Shown: in pieces, positions 51,905 through 59,714 of the stretch
Layout: each line of letters starts with the position of its first letter
Position numbering within the stretch: the stretch's first letter is position 1
Source of the DNA: JAPXSY01 sp033812795
Lineage (GTDB): Bacteria > Verrucomicrobiota > Kiritimatiellia > RFP12 > UBA1067
Assembly (NCBI GenBank): GCA_033812795.1
Contig: JAPXSY010000004.1
Location: forward strand, 29,996 to 93,995
Reading direction: 5' to 3'
Length of the DNA: 64,000 nucleotides
The notes under the pieces: model-generated
What the model saw: the letters and a program-made list of their open reading frames with translations, nothing else
Database searches by the model: none
What the model was told of the DNA's origin: nothing
Made by a program: the position numbers and the translations under genes

Positions 51905-53211
51905 AGCGGCCGGGGTGCATCCGGAAACGGGCGGGTCTGGCGGGTATGCTGTTGCCGTTGGTTACCTGGGCGGCCGATCCGCGTTTTCCACAACCGCAAT
52001 TCGAATCGGGGCATACGCTGCCGCAGACGCCGCATCCGGCCTTTGTGGAGCAGGTGCCTGCTTGGATGGATGTGCTGTTGCTCGCGTTGGCTTTGGGCAT
52101 AGCGGTCTGGCTGGTGCGGCGATTGCGGTCGCGACGCGGCGTATTGCTCTTTTCGCTGCTCTGCTTGGGGTGGTTTGGTTTTGTGCGGCGCGGATGCGTC
52201 TGTCCGGTCGGGGCGGTGCAAAATGTGGCAGAGGCCATGTGGAATGGCGGCGGGTTGCCGTGGTTTGTGGCCGCAATCTTCGTTTTGCCGCTGTTCGCGA
52301 CGCTTCTGTATGGCCGGGTGTTTTGTGGCGCGGTATGCCCGTTAGGCGCGTTACAGGATCTTTTCATCATCCGGCCGCAGCGGGTACCCCGAGCCGTGGA
52401 TGCGGTGTTGCGGTTGGTGCCGCTCGGGGTGCTTGCGCTGGGTGTGGTGGCTGCGGTCAACGGCGCGGGGTATCTGATCTGCCAATGGGACCCCTTTGTG
52501 GGGCTGTTCCGGCGCAGCGCGCCGATGACGGTGATGTTAACCGGGATGGCCGTTCTGTTCGTGGGGATGGTGGTGGCGCGTCCGTACTGCCGTTATTTCT
52601 GCCCATACGGTGTGCTGCTGGAGTTTTGCGCGGGGTTGGCGTGGCGTCCGGTGACGATCCCCTCGCGGACATGTGTCAACTGCCGGTTATGTGTCGGCAC
52701 GTGTCCGGTTGGCGCGGTCACGGCACCGCGGGAGGTGACGTCCGGTGCGGAACGGAAGCGGCTTTTCCGGCGGTTTGTGACGTTGGCGGTGCTGATGCCG
52801 CTCGGTGTGCTTTTATGCGCAAGTACAGGCTGGCTGACCGGTGCTTGGGTCGCACGGGCGCATCCTGCGGTGAGGATGGCGGAAGTGCTCGCGACGGTAC
52901 CGCAGGAGGCGGCGGATCAGCATCCCGAACTCGAGGCGTTTCGACGCGGGGGCGCGTCGCGTGATGAGGCTGAGGCATACGCTGCTGAAGCAGTGCGGCG
53001 TTTCCGAGCGGGGGGGGCCGGTGCCGGCGTATTTGTGGGGGTGGTGATGGGCCTGCGGCTTTTGGGGATGACACGGCTGCGACGGCGCCCGCTGCATGAG
53101 GCGGACCGGATGCGGTGTGTTGCCTGCGGCCGCTGTTGGGACGCGTGCCCCCTGAACCGGTCTGTTGCCGGAACCTCAGGATCGACGTCTGACGGCCCTT
53201 CAGTGGGCTGA
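51901..53211 (+). CDS. NapH/MauN-like membrane 4Fe-4S protein
   Basis: 436 residues from the ATG at 51901. About six transmembrane helices, with CPVGAVQ (after the second helix), GRVFCGAVCPLGALQDL and YCRYFCPYGVLLEFC, characteristic of NapH/NosR/RdxA polyferredoxins, then CVNCRLCVGTCPVGA. A second soluble stretch (residues about 320-370) and a C-terminal CVACGRCWDACPLNR follow. It ends 12 bp inside the convergent ABC ATPase gene. Partner of the Tat-exported polyferredoxin. Confidence 0.87.
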   Translation: MKRPGCIRKRAGLAGMLLPLVTWAADPRFPQPQFESGHTLPQTPHPAFVEQVPAWMDVLLLALALGIAVWLVRRLRSRRGVLLFSLLCLGWFGFVRRGCVCPVGAVQNVAEAMWNGGGLPWFVAAIFVLPLFATLLYGRVFCGAVCPLGALQDLFIIRPQRVPRAVDAVLRLVPLGVLALGVVAAVNGAGYLICQWDPFVGLFRRSAPMTVMLTGMAVLFVGMVVARPYCRYFCPYGVLLEFCAGLAWRPVTIPSRTCVNCRLCVGTCPVGAVTAPREVTSGAERKRLFRRFVTLAVLMPLGVLLCASTGWLTGAWVARAHPAVRMAEVLATVPQEAADQHPELEAFRRGGASRDEAEAYAAEAVRRFRAGGAGAGVFVGVVMGLRLLGMTRLRRRPLHEADRMRCVACGRCWDACPLNRSVAGTSGSTSDGPSVG

Positions 53212-54051
53212 GGTCAGGGCCGGTTCCGGAAAATCCGGTAGCGGTACGCCGATACGTGGCACGGCACTCAACAGGAGCCGTGTGTACGGATGTTCCGGTG
53301 TGTTCAGCACCTGTTCGACCGGGCCGGTTTCGACGATCCGGCCTCGGTTCATGACCGCGATGCGGTCGGCGATGTGTTGTACCACGCTGATGTCATGCGT
53401 GATGAACAGGTAGGAGAGTCCGTGTTTCGCCTTCAGATCTTCGAGGAGGTTCAACACTTGTGCCCGCACCGAAAGATCCAACGCGCTGACCGCCTCGTCG
53501 CAGATGAGCAGTTGTGGCCCGAGGGCGAGTGCCCGGGCGATGCACAGACGCTGGCGCTGCCCGCCGGAAAATTCATGCGGATAACGGTCGAGGATTTCTT
53601 CCGGCAGGCCGACATCAGCGAGCAGGCGTACCGCCGCGTCGCGACGGGTTTCAGGCGTCACCAGCCGGTGCGCCAACATGGCTTCGGTGAGCAGGTCGAG
53701 CACGGTGTGACGTGGGTTGAGGGAGGCGTATGGATCTTGGAACACGACTTGCACGGTGCGGCGGTAGGTGCGGAGATCCGCGCCGCGAAGCGTCCGGATG
53801 TCCCGGCCGTTCAGCAGGAGGGTCCCGGCCCGCGGTTTCTCCAGGCGCAGGATAGTACGCGCGAGAGTCGATTTGCCGCAACCCGATTCTCCGACGATGC
53901 CCAGAGTCTCACCCCGCATCAGATCCAGATCCACACCGTCCACCGCGCGGATATGCCCGACGGTACGGGCGAAGACCCCTTTTTTGACGGGGTACCAAGT
54001 TTTCAGCCCCCGAATCCGCAGGAGCGGCATATCCCTGTCCGAATTGGCCAT
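53200..54051 (-). CDS. Oligopeptide-type ABC transporter ATP-binding protein (OppF/DppF-like), orphan
   Basis: 283 residues from the ATG at 54051; another ATG at 54066 would add five. Walker A GESGCGKSTLARTIL, QVVFQDPYASLNPR, LSGGQ-type EFSGGQRQRLCIARALAL, and Walker B LLICDEAVSALDLS are present, and the C-terminal HPYTRLLLSAVPR is the OppF/DppF tail. No permease or binding protein is adjacent on this strand within the window, so its partners are elsewhere. Confidence 0.9.
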   Translation of the reverse strand: MANSDRDMPLLRIRGLKTWYPVKKGVFARTVGHIRAVDGVDLDLMRGETLGIVGESGCGKSTLARTILRLEKPRAGTLLLNGRDIRTLRGADLRTYRRTVQVVFQDPYASLNPRHTVLDLLTEAMLAHRLVTPETRRDAAVRLLADVGLPEEILDRYPHEFSGGQRQRLCIARALALGPQLLICDEAVSALDLSVRAQVLNLLEDLKAKHGLSYLFITHDISVVQHIADRIAVMNRGRIVETGPVEQVLNTPEHPYTRLLLSAVPRIGVPLPDFPEPALTSAH

Positions 54052-54233
54052 GACGGTATATAGCATACCGGCATGGCGGACGGACAGGATAAAAGGCGAA
54101 TGTCGGTGAAACCCGCAGCGGATTATGAGGATTGGGAGACAAACGAACCGGGGTGACCAGAAACTCCGGTTTCCTTCCGGGAAGCGGATGTGTTATGCTT
54201 CTTTTTTTCAAACCCAATGAGGAATAGCCGGAC

Positions 54234-55478
54234 ATGAACAAGAAGACGTTGCGTGATGTGGACCTGAAGGGCAAGCGCGTGGTGATGCGCGTGGATTTCA
54301 ACGTGCCGATCAAGGAAGGCGTGATCAAGGACGATACCCGTATTCGGGGTGCCTTGGCGTCGATCCGTTACGTGCTGGAGCAGGGCGGGAGTTTGGTGCT
54401 GATGAGCCACCTCGGCCGGCCTAAGGGCAAAGGGTATGAGGAGGAGTTCTCGCTGAAGCCGGTGGCTGAACACCTTGCCGGGCTTTTGGGTAAGCCCGTG
54501 ACTTTCGCGCCGGATTGCGCCAACGCCGACGCGGAAGTCTCGGCGTTGCAGCCCGGGGGCGTCGTGATGCTGGAGAACACGCGTTTTTACAAAGCCGAGG
54601 ACGGCAAGGTCAAAAAGACCGATGAGATGAGCGATGAGGAGGTTGCCCGGAAGAAAGCCGAGTTGAAAGCCAAGCGCGAGGAGCTGGCCAAAAAACTCGC
54701 CTCCTACGGTGACCTTTTCTGCAACGACGCCTTCGGTACCGCCCACCGCGCCCATGCCTCCACAGCCGTGATCTGTAAGTTCATTCCGGAGAGTGTGGCG
54801 GGTTTCTTGATGGAGAAGGAGATCGAGTATTTAGGCAACGCGGTTGAGAAGCCGACCCGTCCGTTTGTGGCGATTCTCGGCGGGGCCAAAGTTTCAGACA
54901 AGCTGGCGGTGGTCAAGAACTTGCTGGATAAGGTCGACACGCTGATCATCGGCGGCGGCATGGCCTACACGTTCCTGAAGGCGCAAGGCCACGATGTCGG
55001 CGGTTCGCTGTGCGAACTCGATCAATTGGCCTATGCCAACCAGATGATCGAGAAAGCGAAGGCCAACGGCAAACGGCTCTTGCTGCCGGTGGACAACGTC
55101 GTGGCCGATAAGTTTGATGCCGAGGCCAATACGCAGGTTGTCGGCAATGACATTCCGTCGGGCTGGATGGCGCTGGATATCGGTCCTCAGACCACGGAGC
55201 TGTATGCGGCCGCGATCAAGGGTGCCAAGACTGTGGTCTGGAACGGTCCCATGGGCTGTTTCGAGATGGCCAAGTTTGCGGGCGGCACCACCGGCGTTTG
55301 TAAAGCCGTGGCGGAGAGCGGCGCGGTTTCGATCATCGGCGGTGGCGACAGCGTGAGCGCGGTCAACAAGAGCGGTCTGGCCGATAAGATGACGCACATC
55401 TCCACGGGTGGCGGTGCTTCGCTCGAATTCCTCGAGGGGAAGGAACTGCCCGGTGTGGCGGCGTTGAGCGACAAGTAA
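54234..55478 (+). CDS. pgk: Phosphoglycerate kinase
   Basis: Glycolytic enzyme making ATP from 1,3-bisphosphoglycerate. 414 residues, with RVDFNVPIKEG, SHLGRPKG, NDAFGTAHRAHAS, ILGGAKVSDKLAV and the C-terminal GGGDSVSAVNK and STGGGASLEFLEG. Between residues ~122 and 150 there is an extra charged helix (TDEMSDEEVARKKAELKAKR) before KKLASYGDLF, longer than in typical enzymes. AGGA precedes the ATG; a terminator follows. Confidence 0.97.
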   Translation: MNKKTLRDVDLKGKRVVMRVDFNVPIKEGVIKDDTRIRGALASIRYVLEQGGSLVLMSHLGRPKGKGYEEEFSLKPVAEHLAGLLGKPVTFAPDCANADAEVSALQPGGVVMLENTRFYKAEDGKVKKTDEMSDEEVARKKAELKAKREELAKKLASYGDLFCNDAFGTAHRAHASTAVICKFIPESVAGFLMEKEIEYLGNAVEKPTRPFVAILGGAKVSDKLAVVKNLLDKVDTLIIGGGMAYTFLKAQGHDVGGSLCELDQLAYANQMIEKAKANGKRLLLPVDNVVADKFDAEANTQVVGNDIPSGWMALDIGPQTTELYAAAIKGAKTVVWNGPMGCFEMAKFAGGTTGVCKAVAESGAVSIIGGGDSVSAVNKSGLADKMTHISTGGGASLEFLEGKELPGVAALSDK

Positions 55479-55501
55479 GACGCTTCAGGTGTTGAAAGGG
55501 A

Positions 55502-55541
55502 AGCAGCCGGACGCGGGAATCACGATCGGCTGCTTTTTTTT
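55502..55541 (+). terminator. Intrinsic terminator after pgk
   Basis: AGCAGCCG (55502-55509) pairs with CGGCTGCT (55527-55534), followed by eight T. Confidence 0.85.
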
Positions 55542-55627
55542 GTTCCGATAAGTTTGTCAGACTTTGGTTCCAGCGGAAGAAGCTGATTCCGCAGGTGCCT
55601 GTCAGTAATGCGTTAGCGGAAACCGTT

Positions 55628-58045
55628 TTACGGAGCGGGAGGCGTCAAGGCGGATATCGTACGCTCGGAGAAGATCACGCGCCAGGAAACCTGTCCGCCG
55701 CTGCCGCTGATGAATGCGAGGCGTACGAGGCCCTCTTCGGTTTTCGGTTCGAAGAGTGTGGTGCGGGGGGCGTCCGGTGTGTTGGCGTGGGCGTAGGCGT
55801 CATCCGGACGGGTGACTTGGCCTTCACCGGGCGCGATCGTCAGTTCATATCCATTCGGACCGGTGATCGCTGCGGAAAGTACTGTGCCGAAGGATGCTGA
55901 GGCGTCCGCATGCGTGAGGATGCGCAATTCGTATCGGTCATCGGCCACGGTGTCACTGACGCCGGAGAGCGTGCGCGAGACCGGATCCCAAGTTACGGCG
56001 CGCACATCCGTAATGCCCTGCGTGATGTGTCGCGAGGTGCTGATGAGTTGAGGCCGGTCACGTATCGGACACAGCGCGAGGACCGCGCTGGATTGCGGCG
56101 GGAGGGTGAGCGGTAGACTGTGCCGGAAGGGGGGCGTGAGGGTGTTGCCCCAGTATTCGAACCCGATCCAGGGGGAACGGGTTTCGAGACCGAGTGAGGT
56201 GAGCGGCACGTTGAAGGTTTTGTTTGTGCCGTCCCAGTTAAAGAGTCCGGCGACCTGACGTTGCGGCCGTTCCGCTGTCGCGCCATCTGTCACCAGCCAG
56301 ATGCCGGGGATCCGGTTTTCGAAGAGATCGGCAGGCCGGGCTACGGCCTGATGCGAGGGCATGGTGCGCCGGAGCAGATCCAGACGGTCCGGCGGCAACC
56401 CCGCATAGTGTTCGCTGCTGCTGTTCATCTGGCCGCTCAGAGTGACCCACGCGGCAAGGGCTTGCGCTTGGTGGATCGGCAAGGATGGCCTCACATACAG
56501 CGGGTCCGGATCGTTATACCACACGCGGCCGTGCAGAAAGTAGTTCCATGCACCGTATTCTGGACCGCGCATCATGGCGGACCAATTGGCCCCGTTGTCC
56601 GGCCCGATGCGCATCGCATCGACCAGACCGAAGGCCGCGCCCGCGCTGCGCATGTTTTGCGGTGTGCAGCAGCCGAGCAGGAACACATCGCGGCCTGCGG
56701 TGTCGCGCACGATTTTGAGACTGTTACGCATCATCTGGATCGGGGTGACGGAGGGGTCGGTGAGTATCGCCTGACCGATCTCATCCTCGCGGAAGGTGTT
56801 GCACACGTAATTCAGGTTGATCGCCGCGCCGGCGTAGAGCGCGTCCATTTTCAGATAACGGTAACCCCACTCCGCAGTGAGGGTGCGGATCATGTCGCGC
56901 AGATAAGCCTGCGTATCGCGGCGGGTCAGGTCGAAACAAGTCCCGCCCCAACGGGTGTCAAAGGGCGATCCGTCTGATCGTTTGGCGAACCACGCCGTCT
57001 TGTCAGCGAACCAGGGGTCTTCGCGTGAACCTGCGAAGGGGATCAGCCAGATTCCGGCGGTCATCCCGGCGGCGCGGATGGTGTCGGACATGGCTTTCAT
57101 GCCTGCGGGATAAGGACCGTCGGGGCGATGGCGGATGAAGACTTTCTTGGGGCCGTTGGTCGATTGTCCGCTCTGCCACCCGTCATCGATCTGCATCACG
57201 CGGAGGCCGAACGGCTTGAGCGTTTGTGCCGCATACGCGGTCCGGTCGGTCATTACCCGTTCGTTGGAGGCCCTGTCCACATACCAGGTACAGTGGACGG
57301 TCGGCATGGGCGGCAGGCGGATCGCATAGATCCGGGCGATGGCGTCCGCATAAGCCTCGAGACCGAAACGCGCGTCGTCAAACAACCCGAGGGCGAAAAG
57401 TTCCAGATCTTCTTCGCGATCTGCATTGGGTGCGAGGCGACCGTAGTCGAGATGCGGCAACAGCGTGACGCATTCCTCCGCAACAGCCATGCGCACGATA
57501 CCGCTGCCGCGGTCTGTTGTGAGCCAGCCCGCAACCACGCCACGCCGCGTGGCGGGATCGGCCACGGCAGTCCACATGTAGCTGCCGGGATTGCGTTTCG
57601 GCTGGAGCAGCCCTCCGGTACCGAGGCTGGTCAGTTCTTCGGCGGGCCGGTCCAGCGCGAGCCGCACCGCAGGGTAGGCGATTCGATTAACCGGGTTCGT
57701 CGTGTTCGTGCCGCGCCAAGATGTGCGGAGCACGGCAAAAGGCAGATCCGCAAAGAGGATCACTCGGTTGCGGCTCCCGTGGGGGAAGTCGAATTCCAAC
57801 GCCTCACCAGCACCCAGACGGGGCTCGTTCAGACGGACCGCACGGACGGCAGACGGTTTTTGCGTAGCGGCATCGAATCGGGCAAAGGGTTTGGACTCGC
57901 CGGGAACCCACAAGGTCACCTCGCCGGAAGCCTCCCGGTATTGGAGAAGAACGGCGCGGTTCTGAAGGGTCAGATCGGCGGCGGAAACCAATCCTGCGGC
58001 AACCAGCAGCAGGCATCTGAGTAATGTTGGTCGGGAGGTCGTCAT
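55628..58045 (-). CDS. Secreted alpha-galactosidase-like glycoside hydrolase (GH36/melibiase type)
   Basis: 805 residues from the ATG at 58045 (GGAAAGGA 5 bp upstream). Signal peptide (LLRCLLLVAAGLVSAA). An N-terminal beta-domain is followed by a (beta/alpha)8 barrel with MQIDDGWQ, YRYLKMDALY (nucleophile candidate Asp401) and AMRIGPDNG (acid/base candidate Asp483), then C-terminal beta domains. The melibiase family covers alpha-galactosidase and relatives; the exact sugar is uncertain. Confidence 0.85.
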   Translation of the reverse strand: MTTSRPTLLRCLLLVAAGLVSAADLTLQNRAVLLQYREASGEVTLWVPGESKPFARFDAATQKPSAVRAVRLNEPRLGAGEALEFDFPHGSRNRVILFADLPFAVLRTSWRGTNTTNPVNRIAYPAVRLALDRPAEELTSLGTGGLLQPKRNPGSYMWTAVADPATRRGVVAGWLTTDRGSGIVRMAVAEECVTLLPHLDYGRLAPNADREEDLELFALGLFDDARFGLEAYADAIARIYAIRLPPMPTVHCTWYVDRASNERVMTDRTAYAAQTLKPFGLRVMQIDDGWQSGQSTNGPKKVFIRHRPDGPYPAGMKAMSDTIRAAGMTAGIWLIPFAGSREDPWFADKTAWFAKRSDGSPFDTRWGGTCFDLTRRDTQAYLRDMIRTLTAEWGYRYLKMDALYAGAAINLNYVCNTFREDEIGQAILTDPSVTPIQMMRNSLKIVRDTAGRDVFLLGCCTPQNMRSAGAAFGLVDAMRIGPDNGANWSAMMRGPEYGAWNYFLHGRVWYNDPDPLYVRPSLPIHQAQALAAWVTLSGQMNSSSEHYAGLPPDRLDLLRRTMPSHQAVARPADLFENRIPGIWLVTDGATAERPQRQVAGLFNWDGTNKTFNVPLTSLGLETRSPWIGFEYWGNTLTPPFRHSLPLTLPPQSSAVLALCPIRDRPQLISTSRHITQGITDVRAVTWDPVSRTLSGVSDTVADDRYELRILTHADASASFGTVLSAAITGPNGYELTIAPGEGQVTRPDDAYAHANTPDAPRTTLFEPKTEEGLVRLAFISGSGGQVSWRVIFSERTISALTPPAP

Positions 58046-58265
58046 TCGGGTCCTTTCCGGCATGGAGAATCACATGCTTCGCAGGGTAACAGAGGCGCGG
58101 GACCGATTCAAGTTCATGCGGCTGCGCACAGCGCGACGGCTTGGTGTCTCTCTCATGCAAAGTACCTGTTTGCGCGTGTCGGATCAAGCCCGTATCCGGA
58201 TAAGCGTAACATCTGCCGTGCGGTTGTTTGCGATCCCCCGCCATCAACGATTGCGCAAACTGCGC

Positions 58266-58294
58266 TTTACGGACGGGCTCCGATGGGGTATGGT
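58266..58294 (+). promoter_or_regulatory. Possible promoter of the SGNH hydrolase gene
   Basis: TTTACG (58266-58271), 17 bp, TATGGT (58289-58294). The intergenic stretch 58046-58338 lies between divergent genes and shows no gene. Confidence 0.4.
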
Positions 58295-58338
58295 GAAATT
58301 CCGGTTGAATATCGGATCACAAACTACAAGGGGGAACC

Positions 58339-59685
58339 ATGAGGCTAACGGGAAGGGGATTGGGGACGATGTGGTTGGCGGCGGTGTGTGCGGCGGCGGG
58401 GATTGTGTCGGCCGCGCCGGAATACCGGCAGGTGGCGGCAGAGGAGGTCCGGCCGCGCGGCGGAATCGGTAATGTGATGCGGAAGATCCGTGCGGGCGGT
58501 GAGGTGACCGTCGCCTATCTCGGCGGTTCGATCACCTCGATGCAGGGTTGGCGCAACAAAACCACCGATTGGCTCAAGGCGACGTACCCGCAGGCGACGT
58601 TCCGTGAGGTGCATGCGGCGATCGGCGGCACCGGAAGCGATCTGGGTGTGTTTCGGTTGGGCCGCGATGTGCTGGCGCAGAAGCCCGACCTGCTCTTTGT
58701 GGAGTTTGCGACCAATGACGGGGGGCAGGCGCCGGAGCAGATCTGGCGCAGCATGGAAGGGATCGTGCGACAGACGTGGAAGCATGATCCGCTGACGGAC
58801 ATCGTCTTCACCTACACGATCACGACGGCCATGACGGAGGACTATCTGAAGGGGATGTGCAACCGCGCGGCCTCAGCGATGGAGCTGCTTGCGGACCACT
58901 ATAATATCCCGTCGATCAATTTCGGCGTGCGCGTGGCACAGTTGCTGAAAGAGAACAAGTTGATTATGAGCGCCCGGGAGATCGAAACCGCTGTGCCGAA
59001 AGAGTCGCCGGATCGCGACCGGCTGATCCGCGAACGGATCGCCGCCGACCCCCGTATGCTCTTCGCGAACGACGGGGTGCATCCGCGGGACGAGGGGCAC
59101 GAGTTGTACAAGGCCGCGATCATCGCCGGCCTGACCCAGATGCGCGACCTGCCGGCGGTCGACCACAAGGCTAGTCTGGCGAATGTGTTTGTACAGGACC
59201 ATTGGGAGGCGGCTAAAATGGTTCCGATCCGGGCATCCATGCTCAACGGTAACTGGAAGGCACTGCCGGAGGACGATCCCAAGCAGAAAAGTTTCGGGAA
59301 GCGTATGGGACAAATCTGGATGGCCGATCAGCCGGGCAGCACCTTGCGGTTCAAGTTCAAGGGCACCGTGGCCAAGGTGTACGATCTGCTCGGGCCGGAC
59401 GGTGGTCAAGTCACGGTTTCCGTGGACGGCCAGACCGGTGCCAAGCCTGTGCCGCGTTTTGATAGCTATTGCACCTACCACCGGATCGCGACACTCGGAG
59501 TCTTCACCGGGAGCGGTGCCGAGGTGACACGCGAGGCGGTCATCACGCTACATCCTGAACAGCCCGACCGCTCCAGCATCTCGTTCCGGCTTAAGGACCC
59601 GGCCAAAGAGCTGGCTGCGCCGAAATTTCAGGGCACCCGGATCTGGATGAGCCAAATCATGCTGATCGGCGATCTGGTCGAGTAA
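58339..59685 (+). CDS. Secreted SGNH/GDSL-type hydrolase
   Basis: 448 residues. Signal peptide (MWLAAVCAAAGIVSA). SGNH blocks: block I YLGGSITSM (Ser64 nucleophile), GGTGSDLGVFR, FATNDGG (Asn), and block V NDGVHPRDEGH (Asp and His). A C-terminal beta domain follows. Probably a carbohydrate esterase (for example deacetylase of plant or host glycans). GGGGGAACC precedes the ATG. Divergent from the GH36-like gene. Confidence 0.85.
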   Translation: MRLTGRGLGTMWLAAVCAAAGIVSAAPEYRQVAAEEVRPRGGIGNVMRKIRAGGEVTVAYLGGSITSMQGWRNKTTDWLKATYPQATFREVHAAIGGTGSDLGVFRLGRDVLAQKPDLLFVEFATNDGGQAPEQIWRSMEGIVRQTWKHDPLTDIVFTYTITTAMTEDYLKGMCNRAASAMELLADHYNIPSINFGVRVAQLLKENKLIMSAREIETAVPKESPDRDRLIRERIAADPRMLFANDGVHPRDEGHELYKAAIIAGLTQMRDLPAVDHKASLANVFVQDHWEAAKMVPIRASMLNGNWKALPEDDPKQKSFGKRMGQIWMADQPGSTLRFKFKGTVAKVYDLLGPDGGQVTVSVDGQTGAKPVPRFDSYCTYHRIATLGVFTGSGAEVTREAVITLHPEQPDRSSISFRLKDPAKELAAPKFQGTRIWMSQIMLIGDLVE

Positions 59686-59714
59686 CGCAATCGCACTGCC
59701 AGCTTTGCGCAATG

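Noticed and set aside
58062..58472. 136-codon frame before the SGNH hydrolase gene
   Set aside because: It overlaps the signal-peptide region of the hydrolase in another frame, has no motif, and covers the divergent promoter region.
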